A DNA stretch of 64,000 bases from Bimastos eiseni (GCA_959347315.1 OY365822.1:7338714-7402713), one strand, 5' to 3'. Counted from the first letter of the stretch, positions 13,801 through 22,324 are shown. Numbers and translations: made by a program. The notes: a model not told the origin generated them from the sequence alone.

Positions 13801-15529
13801 CCCGCCAAAGTAACTAACATTTGATCAATTGATTGATTGATCAATTGATCAATCAATCCATCAATCCACATTTAGCCAATCATCCATCGAATTGTCCATC
13901 AATCCAATTTTTGCGGCAACTTCAATCGATCTGTCTGCCAACCAATCCCATTAATCAAACTATGTATATTCCTAATTTCATCAATCAATCCATCAAGTAA
14001 TCCGTCAAGTAATCCATCAAGTAATCCATCAATTAATCCATCAATTAATCCATCTATCGTTTCAATTGATTCGTTGTTCAATCTAATCATAAAACCGTTT
14101 CGTCCATAAATCCTTCTGTCCTTGCGTATTATATCCATCCACCAATCCAATTACAAACTATTTAAGCGTCCTTCCATCCGTAATCCATTCGTTCGACCAT
14201 CCGTCAATCCATTTGCCATCGATTAATCAACTGATTCGCTCTCCTATCTATGAACCAATTCGTTAATAGTCGACCTGTATAAAGCTTCGTGCCAGTTCTA
14301 GTCGCATACCCATTGCTTAGCCATACCTTTACTATTCTTTCGAGGAATTACCTTCGTTCCATTACCTTCCTTCTAATCAACTGATTCGCTCTCCTATCTA
14401 CATATCTTCCTTGATTCACCTAACCATACCTTCAATTTATGGTCGATGAATTACCTTCGTTCCATTGCCATCATTAAGTCACCTTACTCTACTATCGACT
14501 TAACTTCGACGAATTGCCTTCGTTCCATTACCTCCGTTCCGTTACCTTAGTTGAGTTACCTTCGCTGCCTCTGTCAGGTGCCACGAGGCGACGCAGAGTG
14601 ACTACGTCGAGTTCTCCAACTTCAACGTCGAACTCATGGACCGAAAAATGAGCAGATTCTGTGGACCGAAGCAGGAACAGCCCAAGAGGTCGGTCAGTTC
14701 CGACGGAAACTTCTTCCGAGTAACCTTCAAGTCTAACGATGTCTTCGACGCAACGGGATTCGAAGCCTTCTACCAGTTCCGCAGGGTCGAAGGTCAAGGT
14801 CCCCCTCTGTGGATCAACATAGACTATGGACGACGACGATGATGACGACGACGATGATGATGATTTTTAAGATGACGATTTTGATTGGGAGTAATATTAG
14901 TGTCATAATTAGTATTCGTAATCATATTAGGATCAGTAGCAGTACAAGTGGTAGCAAAGTACTAATACTGAAACTGCCTCTAGTACAGCTACTATTAGTG
15001 GCTAGAGTAGTAGAACTAGAGGTCATATTACTATTGGTACTAAAATATGTATTACTATTGAATTACTTCAGGAATTTAACACTAGTAGCAGAGCGATTAC
15101 TGGCGCTAACAGCAATAGTGACATTACTATTAGCACTTGGTGTATTTTAGAATAAGTATTGTAAAAAGTGTTAGTTGTAGTACTAGTATTAGTATTGGCA
15201 TTAGCTTTAGGGGTGATGGTAGCGGGGGTGGTGGTGGTGGCGGCGCCTACGGGGGTGTAATATAAGAGACAAGGTATAAGGGAGGTGGGTGTTGGTACTC
15301 CTTGCTCTGATTGTTCAAAACAGCAGCTGTCGTTTTTCTTCTTCTTCCAGATCCCTACTCAACGAAGCCCAAATCGTCTTCTCCGCCGTCACAAGAGGTC
15401 ACCAGTGTATTCTATGCTTTCCTAACAGTAGCCTGGTTGTTGACGACCCCCTCGTTCATCAGTTCCTGGTTGATGACGACGATTACACCCGCCATCTGGC
15501 GACTGAACCCCTACACAAATACTCGCTGA
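3277..15529 (+). CDS. sol-1: SOL-1-like (suppressor of lurcher) two-CUB protein, whole gene model
   Basis: Seven exons join in frame to about 363 residues: signal-peptide exon (tentative), CUB1 in two exons, a 39-base linker exon, CUB2 in two exons, and a hydrophobic C-terminal exon (likely). Each CUB has its four cysteines and the NGTF.SPNFP..YP signature. The second-CUB text ([25 protein letters not shown]) is typical of the suppressor of lurcher protein 1 family. C. elegans SOL-1 is a membrane auxiliary subunit of the AMPA-type glutamate receptor GLR-1; it has more CUB domains than this protein, which resembles the shorter insect/mollusc form. By homology the product is a cell-surface protein, perhaps at synapses. 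All junction phases agree (1,2,1,1,2,1). No stop or frameshift interrupts the exons. The N-terminal exon is the weakest part. Confidence 0.8.
3430..3870. repeat. Compound TTA / GTA / ATT trinucleotide microsatellite
   Basis: (TTA)n passes into (GTA)n, then a diverged GTAGTAGTGG block and finally (ATT)n. It lies in the first intron of the SOL-1-like model. Overlapping frames give only poly-Leu/Ser/Val and are not genes. Confidence 0.95.
3870..4780. other. Intron stretch, no gene seen
   Basis: First intron of the SOL-1-like model. AT-rich to 4070, then purine-rich blocks (GGAGGAG) at 4250-4350 and diverged repeats. No exon with homology was found. Confidence 0.5.
4790..4821. repeat. Perfect 14-bp hairpin
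   Basis: CATTTCCTACCCAA at 4790-4803 is followed by the loop TGAG and then its exact reverse complement at 4808-4821. It is nested inside a wider inverted repeat: GCGGCGATC near 4771 pairs with GATCGCCGC near 4900. Confidence 0.85.
5041..5310. repeat. 20-bp minisatellite, 13 near-identical units
   Basis: The unit TAGAGTGGAAGGGGCAGTGG repeats 13 times, the first unit differing by one base and the others being identical. The homogeneity implies recent expansion. The 264-residue minus-strand frame through it (periodic Pro/Leu/Ser/Thr) is a by-product of a 20-bp unit read in all three frames. Confidence 0.95.
5311..6110. other. Intron stretch, no gene seen
   Basis: Purine-biased to about 5480, with a short GATCCACCACC / GATCCGC repeat at 5530-5590. 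The rest is unremarkable and no exon is recognised. Confidence 0.5.
6115..6372. repeat. GA-rich microsatellite
   Basis: GAGA, GACAGA and GGGAGA runs. Frames on both strands are Arg/Glu- or Ser/Leu-rich low complexity. Confidence 0.85.
6585..6645. repeat. (GGAT)n microsatellite
   Basis: About 15 near-perfect GGAT units. A TATATAGCGCC motif (reverse of the common element tail) follows at about 6708, then (TA)n at 6773-6794. Confidence 0.9.
6910..6985. repeat. (GAT/GAC)n microsatellite
   Basis: GATGATGATGACG run of about 75 bases, interrupted. No gene. Confidence 0.85.
7435..7615. repeat. TATA / ATACAT microsatellites
   Basis: Several (TA)n and ATACAT runs. The flanking 7000-7430 and 7620-8460 contain no recognisable exon; a GGCGCTATATAAAT element tail is at about 8453-8466. 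Confidence 0.8.
8710..8870. repeat. (TTGACTGA)n tetranucleotide repeat
   Basis: TGAC and TGAT units over about 160 bases. A second similar array is at 10200-10450. Confidence 0.9.
8930..9385 (+). mobile_element. Decayed LINE, C-terminal end of reverse-transcriptase ORF
   Basis: Conceptual pieces [43 protein letters not shown] and GSRERPRQ appear in order. They match the usual C-terminal block of many non-LTR reverse-transcriptase proteins (LYGSE.W, R.LEA.EMW, WIGH.LR, GRGRPR). There are several frame breaks, for example near 9069 and in the 9150-9250 part, so it is a dead copy. It sits in the first intron of the SOL-1-like model. Confidence 0.75.
9640..10175. repeat. GA-rich (GAGAGA/GACAGA) microsatellite
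   Basis: More than 500 bases of GA dinucleotide with GACAGA and GAGTGA interruptions. The opposing frames are Ser/Leu only. Confidence 0.9.
10200..10450. repeat. Diverged TTGACTGG / TGCCTGAT repeat
   Basis: GATTGATTGACTGGCT(G/A)CCT recurs with a period near 24. It looks like a higher-order unit built from tetranucleotides. Confidence 0.8.
10617..10809 (+). CDS. sol-1: SOL-1-like exon 2: first half of CUB1
   Basis: The acceptor is TTATCTTTGTTAG|TG and the donor GGA|GTCAGT. The exon is 193 bases (phase 1 in, phase 2 out). It encodes the CUB opening TDCDVLF, the [14 protein letters not shown] strand with an N-glycosylation sequon, the second cysteine (DVTCRYSF) and [11 protein letters not shown]. 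The open frame runs past the donor into a TCTG microsatellite; that extension is Ser/Leu/Cys only and is not coding. Confidence 0.88.
10815..11245. repeat. CTGT/CTAT microsatellite directly after a splice donor
   Basis: (TC)n starts 5 bases after the exon-2 donor and passes into TCTG/TATC units. It contains a near duplication: TTTATGTTTGTCTCTCTGCC at about 10945 recurs at about 11128. Confidence 0.9.
11592..11785 (+). CDS. sol-1: SOL-1-like exon 3: second half of CUB1
   Basis: The acceptor is GGTCTATGTAG|GTCTGGG and the donor ACAG|GTTGTA. The exon is 194 bases (phase 2 in, phase 1 out). It encodes SGCEESD with the third CUB cysteine, then [17 protein letters not shown] with the fourth cysteine, MEVTFTS and the closing [12 protein letters not shown]. 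The final NYS is a sequon. The order of motifs and the cysteine spacing fit CUB1 of suppressor of lurcher proteins. Confidence 0.88.
11826..12320. repeat. GGAT and CATC tetranucleotide repeats
   Basis: (GGAT)n at about 11830-11865, GGGA blocks to 11910, then CATCCATC/CAATCCAT from 12110 to 12315. The two parts are on opposite phases of the same tetranucleotide, so they could pair as an inverted repeat. Confidence 0.85.
12695..12733 (+). CDS. sol-1: SOL-1-like exon 4: 39-base linker micro-exon
   Basis: The acceptor is TTTATGTTGTGCAG|ATTACGG and the donor ATGG|GTCAGT. With phase 1 on both sides it encodes [13 protein letters not shown] between the CUB domains. The YGIK.G block after YSFIT is a feature of the inter-CUB linker in this family (recalled family knowledge). 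Too short to appear as an open frame by itself, it was found from the phase and linker requirement. Confidence 0.8.
12950..13530. repeat. 24-bp minisatellite in SOL-1-like intron
   Basis: The unit is close to CTTCTGCCAAAGTAACTAAC plus ATTT. Copies are best conserved at 13080-13320 and diverge outward. TAACTAAC is a strong branch-point match (yUnAy) and the unit is followed by pyrimidines, so every copy looks like a partial 3' splice region. Confidence 0.85.
13597..13768 (+). CDS. sol-1: SOL-1-like exon 5: first half of CUB2
   Basis: The acceptor is TTTGTTGCAG|CCTGTGG and the donor CAGG|GTATAT. The exon is 172 bases (phase 1 in, phase 2 out). It encodes [35 protein letters not shown] and [18 protein letters not shown] and NGT are glycosylation sequons. 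The two cysteines of the CUB2 first half are present, with an extra one in ESDCIYI. Confidence 0.9.
13800..14575. repeat. CAAT/CATC repeats and TTCGTTCCATTACC repeats
   Basis: CAATCAAT and CATCAAGTAATC units at 13815-14070, then loose CCTTCGTTCCATTACCTTC repeats from 14340 up to the next acceptor at 14577. A duplicated block, CTAATCAACTGATTCGCTCTCCTATCTA, is at about 14225 and 14370 (given here in family form). Confidence 0.75.
14578..14792 (+). CDS. sol-1: SOL-1-like exon 6: second half of CUB2
   Basis: The acceptor is GCTGCCTCTGTCAG|GTGCC. The donor is taken as CGAAG|GTCAAG because it keeps the phase. The exon is 215 bases (phase 2 in, phase 1 out). It encodes [38 protein letters not shown] and [10 protein letters not shown]. 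This is the most family-specific part and the main reason for the SOL-1 call. The frame could read on to a stop at 14842, so a short isoform ending there is possible. Confidence 0.9.
14820..15260. repeat. GAT and AGT/ATT low-complexity tract
   Basis: (GATGAC)n to 14870, then diverged AGTAGTA/ATTAGTA triplets to about 15240. Open frames here are Leu/Ile/Val-rich by composition only. Confidence 0.75.
15351..15529 (+). CDS. sol-1: Likely last coding exon of SOL-1-like gene, hydrophobic C-terminus
   Basis: A strong pyrimidine tract (CGTTTTTCTTCTTCTTCCAG) precedes the exon. With phase 1 the junction codon is GAT and 59 codons follow to a TGA, encoding [17 protein letters not shown] followed by a hydrophobic stretch [14 protein letters not shown] and a second one, SFISSWLM. 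This would serve as a membrane anchor, consistent with a membrane-bound SOL-1. Supported by splice signal and phase, not by homology. Confidence 0.6.
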
Positions 15530-15584
15530 CCCACACCAACTTATTGGACTGCCCCGTTGGGATCAGCGGTGCTGGCAGTTGCGG

Positions 15585-15700
15585 TTTAACGATACTGTGC
15601 GATAACAAAGATCACTAACGTCGTCCTCCTCCTTTATCTAGGCTTGGGACTAGCACTGCCCGAATGCTAGCAGTGGAGGAGTTTTGGGTCCAGTTGATCA
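15585..15700 (+). repeat. Dispersed repeat, CTTGGGACT family
   Basis: GCGATAACAAAGATCACTAA, then CCTCCTCCTTTAT, CTTGGGACTAGCACTG and CAGTGGAGGAG. It shares order and spacing with the copies at 2095, 21455 and 41795, and probably lies in the SOL-1-like 3' UTR or just beyond. Confidence 0.65.
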
Positions 15701-16710
15701 CCTGACCTGTACATATATAATACTCCGTGTTCCGAAAAAGGGAGCACTTGGTGTCACACGAAAATAACTAGTTAATGCTCATCAATCTTTATAAATTTTA
15801 TTCGGAAAGCATGAAAGTCCCCGTCGTCCGATAATTACGTTATACCGACCGTACACTGTCGATGGGAAGACGAGAAGGCGAGGGACAGGATTTTACCCAA
15901 TAATAAAAAATGCGACCATTTTGTCAGTGACATATAACGGTAGACTAATTAATAGTTGCAGGTAACTTTCGCTAATTTCTACAGCTATGTCCTGCTCGAT
16001 TATTGCTCGAGTGTGTGTGCCACCTATTCACGACCACTGAACACCAGCGCTATATAAATGCAGAAGGCAATGCCCGTGGCAGCTCCTAAGAGGAGCCCCT
16101 CATTACCACTCAAAAGCAGAGGCGAACACATAGGTGGAGGTGCCGGAGGGGACGTCCCCTCCCTAATTTTAGTTGGGAAGATCGAGCTTTTTATATCCCC
16201 AATATTTCATTAATAATTTGACTATATGCAGTGTTACTGTTTGGTTGCTATTTGTGCTGATCTACCTGATTTGTTACCCTCCAATCTTGTTCAGACCTTT
16301 CCCTTCCAGGACCAAGTCTCCACCTATTGCCAAAAAGAGCCCAGAGATGATGTTTGTGGTTTTCTTTCCAGTTTTGCTGTTTAGGTCGTCGTTGAAACTG
16401 AAACTGGTTCACGTTTCAGAGATGAACGAACGCTGACGAATATTTGCGCTTTCAAGTTCACGGTTCATATATTGAGTTTCAACTGTAGGTCACTTTATTA
16501 CGATCGCTCGGTGCATTTTTAACAAAATAAAATAATGATTCTTTGTGTTGGTTTTGTCTGTCTGTTTCTCTGTCTTTGTGTCACTGTATACGTATGTATG
16601 CATGGGTGTCATTGCCTCAGGTTCGCTCCGTCTTTGTCTGTATTTCTCCGTCCTCTCTGATGGATAATCTTACGTGCTGATCAGTTCACTTTTTCCGCTA
16701 AACGTAAATC
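15700..16710. other. Unassigned intergenic stretch
   Basis: No exon is recognised. AGCGCTATATAAAT, an element 3' tail, is at about 16046. A block with GGGGACGTCCCC near 16150 looks like part of a dispersed repeat. Confidence 0.5.
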
Positions 16711-16714
16711 TAGC

Positions 16715-16830
16715 TGTCTATGTCTGTCTGCATGTATGCCTGCCAGCCTACTTACCTGTATGTCTGTCGATATGTGCGTCTGTCTGCATGTATGCTTGCC
16801 CGCCCGTCCATCTGTCTGTCTGTCCGTCCG
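16715..16830. repeat. CTGT/CCGT microsatellite
   Basis: TCTG, ATGC and CCGT tetranucleotides. A (GATGAT)n run follows at about 16960-17000. Confidence 0.75.
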
Positions 16831-17119
16831 TTGTTCTTAGCATTTGATTGGCGCTTTCTTGTAGATTGTAATTACGGTCACGTGCACATTACCATTCGCT
16901 CTGAGTCGACCCAGATATACAGCGTCAAAAAATCGTGATCTCATCAACTCGACAGCGACCGATGATGATGATGATGATGACGACGACGACGACGATGATG
17001 ATTCTAGACTCGTTTCATTTCAAATTGATGAACCGCAGTATGATTACAAGTATACAGTATCAAAGGATGATGACAAGTAGTGGAATGTGACTGTACTACA
17101 GCCATGAAAAGCTCCCATA

Positions 17120-17215
17120 ACGTTATACATCAACTTTAACCAACGACGACGCCTAGAGAAATAAGGACTAGTCGACTTTAGGGGTAGGAGGTTATATCTT
17201 ACTCAACGTTTGCAT
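17120..17215 (-). mobile_element. Partial SINE-B copy
   Basis: ACGACGACGCCTAG followed by AAGGACTAGTCGAC matches, in reverse, the body shared with copies at 26170, 35690 and 45640. The tRNA-like head is poorly kept here. Confidence 0.5.
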
Positions 17216-17571
17216 GCTGACCTATAGGCACACAGACAGGTAGACAGCCACAGATGGGCACAGAAAGACACGCAGAGGCAAACAGGCACACCCAGAGTCA
17301 CAGAGGTAGGCACGTGGAGGCAGGCAGACAGAGAGGCAAACAGACAGAGAGAGAATTGGTAATTGGTGCCACGCCAGAGAATAAAATCTCCGATACGACG
17401 AGCCACCATCGCCAAGCTAGCCGACACTTTTCCACTCGCAGTGGTCAATTCTGCTTCATGTTGTACCAATTATTCTAAATTGCTGTTGAATGTGAAAACA
17501 TTTCATGAGTACCTTGCTCATGTCGAACCACTGTCGTCGGTTGAATGAAATATGGCAATGTCGCTGACTTC

Positions 17572-17665
17572 CTTCTTTCTTTCTTTCTTTCTTTCGCTAG
17601 GCGGCGGCGTTTGTTAAAAATGAGTTGTATAGCGTAATGGACGTTGTGCGTGTCTGCCGACGGTT
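17572..17665 (+). mobile_element. SINE-B 3' body beside (TTCT)n
   Basis: (TTCT)5 is followed by CGCTAGGCGGCGGCGTTTGT, the same body motif as at 19072 and 39890 (plus strand), and in reverse at 26215, 35700 and 45645. Confidence 0.55.
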
Positions 17666-17745
17666 ATATTCGACTCCTGAAGTAACTCGTCTTCATTCGC
17701 TCATACTGTTCTTGTAATCATGCTGCGATTTAAAATTAAACGAAG

Positions 17746-17920
<175 letters not shown>

Positions 17921-18284
17921 AACAACCGACTTTTCCTTTAGGCACATTTTTAATTATCTTGAAACTATGATACTTACCAACCTAATAAATGGCATAAGAC
18001 ATGCACTCAATGACCCGATGACCCTCGAGGGGCGAGCGAGTGACCCAGCTGGCAATAGTAGGGCAGGGTTTTCTTGGTCATAGGATAGGGGCCCCTTTAG
18101 ACAGGGTGGTTTAACTAAGACGATCCTTAATGAGGTTTTAAGCACGCAACGGCGGGAAAGAGAAGGGAGGCGTCTGATTGGCTAGCTACATCTGCTGAGT
18201 AAATGAGAAGGATGGTATATCACACGCATAACTTAGATTTTAGAGCGGTTCAGGAGAATTGTTTCTGTGTGAGAACCACTTTTC

Positions 18285-18570
18285 CATCTTTATCCTTTGT
18301 CCCAGTATCCAAATTTGTTCAAATTCTGCTTGAATTTTGCAATAGAATTCACAGACACAGTCTCATCAGCAAGTTCACTCCATGGATTCACCAATCTGGC
18401 ACTGAAGAGCCTCTGCTTTATGGGCCCGTCCGGTTTCTTGAAGAACTTGTATCTGTGGCCTCTAGTTCTATCATCAATGGAGAATTTGAATAGTTTTGTG
18501 GGCTGGAATTGTATCTTTTCCCGTTACAATCTTGTACGTCTCTATCGAGTCTCCTCAGATTCTTCGTCTT
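18285..18570 (-). mobile_element. LINE fragment (CR1-like C-terminal reverse-transcriptase end)
   Basis: The minus strand reads YKIVTGKDTIPAH, then after a one-base frameshift KLFKFSIDDRTRGHRYKFFK, RLFSARLVNPWSELADE and FKQNLNKFGYWDKG before a stop. The RTRGH.YK.., FS.R.VN.W..L and FK..L..F blocks are the usual C-terminus of CR1-type LINE reverse transcriptases. The frameshift near the middle makes this a dead copy. Confidence 0.8.
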
Positions 18571-18800
18571 TAAATGATTGCTAATGCGCAATTCTTCAAT
18601 CTTTCTTCGTTTGTCAATTTATTGAATCCTTTTATTATTATCTTGCCCTTCTTTGCACCTCCTCCAGCTTATCGATATGGACTTCTAATGTCTATACTTC
18701 ATAGGTTGATGGAGCGAAGGGTGTGACAATTGCCCGATGAACGCAGAAAGCCAGTTCGAATCTCGCTACCCCTAAAGTTGACGTGTCCTTCTTTCGTTGC

Positions 18801-19065
18801 ATGGTGGCCGATTGGTTAGAGCGGTCGGCCCGTAACACTCAGTGTGGTGAGCTCCAAGATTACTCGACGAAGTGGAGTAATCTTGGGTGCACTGAGTGTG
18901 TGGGTTCGACCCTCGTCCGAGGAGGCACTGTGTATGGATCTTGAGCAAATCCTTCGCACACAATTGCTCTGCATTACAACTGCAGTTGCGCCGTCGAGGC
19001 GTGCGTAAACTTCTGTACTAAAGCGTAAGAATGGCGATATCAAATAACAGTTGTATTGTATCGTA
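18801..19065 (+). mobile_element. tRNA-derived SINE, family A, with foldback insertion
   Basis: The A-box-like GGCCGATTGGTTAGAGCGG is at about 18806 and the B-box GGTTCGACCC at about 18903. Between them, where a tRNA has its anticodon arm, is a perfect 12-bp hairpin (CCAAGATTACTC 18854-18865 with its complement 18875-18886), flanked by CACTCAGTG/CACTGAGTG. The body runs to about 19060. Sister copies are at 34384 and 44819. Confidence 0.75.
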
Positions 19066-19200
19066 TTTCTTTTCGCTAGGCGGCAACGTTGGCTAAATTA
19101 CACGAAAACATGGAGGGCTGTCGTACGGTTAAATTACAATCAATCAATCGATTGATCAATCATAATCAATCAATTAATCAAACTTAATATAGCGCCTCTT
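19066..19200. repeat. SINE-B body and (TGAT)n after a GGCGCTATAT tail
   Basis: CGCTAGGCGGC at about 19074 on the plus strand. On the minus strand GGCGCTATATTAAG (about 19195) runs straight into (TTGATTGA)n down to about 19139, the pattern of a retroelement 3' tail followed by its microsatellite. Confidence 0.6.
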
Positions 19201-19229
19201 CAAAAGCGCTCCCGGTCCGACCTCCGTCA

Positions 19230-19740
19230 CATAAGTAAGTAAGTATATTCTTTAATCAGATGTCTGCAAACGCACGACAAGTACAAATAAAACAGGTACG
19301 AACAAAACATCTATATAAATTATCTGTCGAGAGTATGAAAATTAGTAAAATGCCTGGATAGCAACTATTTGGGCCGGGCAGGAGGGAAAGTCAATGGGGG
19401 CTAAGGCGCTGATACTATAATCTGATAAAAAAAAGCCACACCGGGTGAAATCATCAGTCCGGGGGACAGACCTGTTGTGAGCACGCGGTCGCAACTGGTG
19501 CTCCACACAAGACACGTAAGACAGTTTTCAGAGTGGAATAAAAATAGGGTAGAGAGTTCTTAGGTAAGAGTCGAAGATCAAATGGGAGACTATAATTCCA
19601 AACGGTTGGGCCAACAACCGAAAAAGCACGATACTGCATCGTAGAGGTCCTAGAGAAAGGGGCATGAAGACGACCCTGTGAGACTGAGCACAGCGTCCTG
19701 CCAGCATTTCTGTTACCGGGGCAACAGGACAGCACAGCTC
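19230..19740 (-). mobile_element. LINE fragment, minus strand (jockey/CR1/L2-type C-terminus)
   Basis: The open minus-strand frame 19735-19454 contains FSRTSTMQYRAFSVVGP, TVWN, then SLPFDLRLLPKNSLPYFYST and LKTVL. The R..FSVVGP..WN.LP..LR block is typical of the last residues of non-LTR reverse transcriptases. The likely 3' end is near 19240, where the minus strand reads ATTAAAGAATATACTTACTT. Confidence 0.75.
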
Positions 19741-20205
19741 CCTAAGGTACGCAGATGCAGCGCCAAATTGCTATAGTGCCACTCTGGACAAATGAGGAGC
19801 TTATTCGAATTGCTTGATCCAGTCAAAACTGGCGAGAATGTTGTTCCGAGGTGAATGGGTTTCGACGTTACAGTTTAACTCCAGAAAATAATGTGTCCAT
19901 GGGTGGGCTTGCTTCTTATCCAACAACTATTGACGAGAAGTCCATGGGTTGAACAGTTGGACCGTCCGCGCACAGAGGACGTGCGGAATGGGGTGAGAAG
20001 GAGGGCTGCATCTGGTCGGAGGTAATTGCGGGAGGATGCGTGGATTCATGTTCCTAATGCCCTCCGGAAAGGTGACCACAGGGGTCAATGCCGCTGACTC
20101 GCCTCCTCGTATACCTATGCCCTTTCATCGGAGTATGGGGAGGGCACATGAGATCTTCTGGAAGGCAACAGGCTGAATAAACATCGGTCGCCTTCGGCTG
20201 ACCGA
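19741..20205. other. Unassigned stretch
   Basis: Mixed sequence without a recognised gene. It may be part of the neighbouring LINE upstream region. Confidence 0.4.
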
Positions 20206-20210
20206 CCAAT

Positions 20211-20425
20211 GACCGACCGACCGACCGACCGACCGACCGACCGACCGACCGACCGACCGACCGACCGACCGACCGACCGACCGACCGACCGACCGACCGA
20301 CCGACCGACCGACCGACCGACCGACCGACCGACCGACCGACCGACCGACCGACCGACCGACCGACCGACCGACCGACCGACCGACCGACCGACCGACCGA
20401 CCGACCGACCGACCGACCGACCGAC
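20211..20425. repeat. (CCGA)n microsatellite, about 54 units
   Basis: Pure CCGA tetranucleotide for roughly 215 bases, with one CpG every 4 bases. Frames read Arg-Ser-Val-Gly or Asp-Arg-Pro-Thr periodically and are not genes. Confidence 0.97.
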
Positions 20426-20794
20426 TGGCTGACCGACAATCTCGGTGATGGCAGTAATTTCTTTAACTTTTTCTCTACTAGTTATCAACAATACTAAAAA
20501 TTTAAGCCTATTACCTTCTGCGTGTATTTCGTTTCCCTTAGTCATTCAAAAAATTCTTATTTCCTTCCATTCATTTCTCTTCATAATTCTTCCATATAAT
20601 TCTAATAATTCCTCTTTCTAACACATCAGCGATTCGTCCATTCCAAGACCTCTTCACGTGACTCGTTAAATCCTCCACACACACAATGCGATCGTTACAA
20701 AGCCTCGTCCTCGATCGCGTTGCAGACGGTGTTAATCGAGCCACAGCTGTCTCTTTCAACATAAAGCCTCCGAAGCGCAATCATAAGCCGTAGA

Positions 20795-20866
20795 GGTCCT
20801 ATGGTGTAATGGTTAGCACTCTGGACTTTGAATCCAGCGATCCGAGTTCAAATCTCGGTAGGACCT
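20795..20866 (+). tRNA. tRNA-Gln-TTG: tRNA-Gln (anticodon TTG)
   Basis: 72 bases fold as a canonical cloverleaf. The acceptor stem is GGTCCTA/TAGGACC, the D-arm contains GGTGTAATGGTTAGCAC, and the anticodon stem is CTGGA/TCCAG with loop CTTTGAA (anticodon TTG, reading CAA). The T-arm is CCGAG-TTCAAAT-CTCGG and the discriminator base is T. No intron; no encoded CCA. A T6 Pol III terminator lies at 20871-20876. A-box and B-box are intact. The sequence is nearly identical to animal tRNA-Gln genes, so this is a functional gene and not a SINE head. Confidence 0.97.
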
Positions 20867-20870
20867 GAAG

Positions 20871-20876
20871 TTTTTT
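20871..20876 (+). terminator. Pol III oligo-T terminator of tRNA-Gln
   Basis: TTTTTT five bases after the tRNA 3' end, the standard RNA polymerase III stop signal. Confidence 0.9.
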
Positions 20877-20999
20877 CAATTCGTCTTGTTTATATAAATA
20901 TGCTCATCTGTGTTCAATGTAAAGTTTTGAACAAACGACGGTTGGATGGAATGGTTAGCGGTTGGCCTTTGTTCCGCATTGGCTAACAACCTAATAATT

Positions 21000-21078
21000 T
21001 ATTACAGTAATAATAATGACAATAATAATAATAACAATAATAATAATTATAATAACAATTATAATAATAATAATAATA

Positions 21079-21117
<39 letters not shown>

Positions 21118-21340
21118 AGGACAGTAACAAATGGCAATAATATTGATTGCTATTATTAATAATTACATTTTGATTTACTGCAAAGTAGTAATAATGATGA
21201 TGTGACGATGACAACGACGACGAAGATAATAGTAATAGTGACAACAATGATGATGATCATGATAATAGTGATAATAATGATAATAATAACTTATAATAAT
21301 AACAATAATAATAATTGTTGCAGTTGTTATGGTTGTTTTG
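21000..21340. repeat. (AAT)n/(ATT)n and GATAAT repeats
   Basis: (AAT)n passes to (TTA)n at about 21078-21115, a self-complementary pair, followed by diverged GAT/AAT units. Confidence 0.9.
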
Positions 21341-21454
21341 GCTATTATTGTTATAAACGATTTATACTTTAAATACTTAATAACAATGGGAGAGATTGAA
21401 GAAACAAAACCAGAACTGAAGTAATCACAAAGGCATCAACCAATCTCATGACAA

Positions 21455-21545
21455 TGATGATCAGCGTCCCCCTCCTCCTCTATTCAGCCTTGGGACTGAC
21501 ACTTCTGAACTCAGACGTACTTACAAACCGCATCATGAGGACGCG
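21455..21545 (+). repeat. Dispersed repeat, CTTGGGACT family
   Basis: GATCAGCGTCCCCCTCCTCC, then TATTCAGCCTTGGGACTGAC. Same module order as at 15590 and 41795. The following 21545-21950 is G-rich and without recognised genes. Confidence 0.6.
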
Positions 21546-21959
21546 GACTGCCTGACTTCTAATCCAATACCTATTAAAAGGAGTCGGTGGCCAAAGTCCC
21601 TTTGTCCGGGCATCTTGACCGCAGTGACCCCCTCTCCCTCCGCGTGGAGCATTGGAAAGAGGGTGAGTTTTATTTGAATAGAGCTAAGATGGGGTGAAGA
21701 AAGAAGGAGCCAGTGAGGGATATATGGGGGCGAGGGGCAACTGAAAGGAGACGGAGATGGAGGTGAGGGTCGTCTGAGGGGGTGAGTGAGCTGGGGACGC
21801 GTTTTGGGGGCTATTGACGGAGGGGATTGGACGTTAGACAGGGTTTAAAATGAATGAACAGGAATGATGGCAGATTGGCAACCTCGATAGGAAGGGTGCT
21901 AGGGTTTGAATCCAGATACCAGATTACTTAGATTGTTAACTAAGAGATGGTAGGAAGAA

Positions 21960-22180
21960 GCAAGCAAACGATCGAACGAATGGATGAATGAATGAACGAA
22001 TGATTAAATTACGGAACGACTGAATGAATGAATGAACGAATGAATTAACAAACGAGCGAATTATTAAATTATGTAATGACAGAATGACAGAATGACAGAA
22101 TGAATGGATGAATGGATGAATGGATGAATGGATGAATGGACGAATGAACGATTGGCATAATGAATGTATGAAAAATATTT
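21960..22180. repeat. GAATGAAT / GGATGAAT repeat
   Basis: AATG, AACG and GGATGAAT tetranucleotides. Frames read His-Ser-Phe only. Confidence 0.85.
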
Positions 22181-22287
22181 CATTTGATTTCATACTAAGC
22201 CCCATAACAGCGTCCAGTGAAGTCTATCCACACACTTGGATTATGTAATAATACCAAATTTATATAATCACTCACCGCAGCAGAGGC

Positions 22288-22291
22288 GTTT

Positions 22292-22324
<33 letters not shown>

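Noticed and set aside
14793..14842. CUB2 exon reading through to a stop at 14842 as the main C-terminus
   Set aside because: Possible as an isoform, but a good acceptor with the right phase and a hydrophobic exon at 15351 is preferred.
15289..15618. 109-codon frame over the last SOL-1-like exon
   Set aside because: Different reading phase from the spliced product; shadow frame.
18801..18912. True tRNA gene at 18801
   Set aside because: A- and B-boxes are present but there is no acceptor stem or anticodon stem; the middle is a foldback. SINE head.
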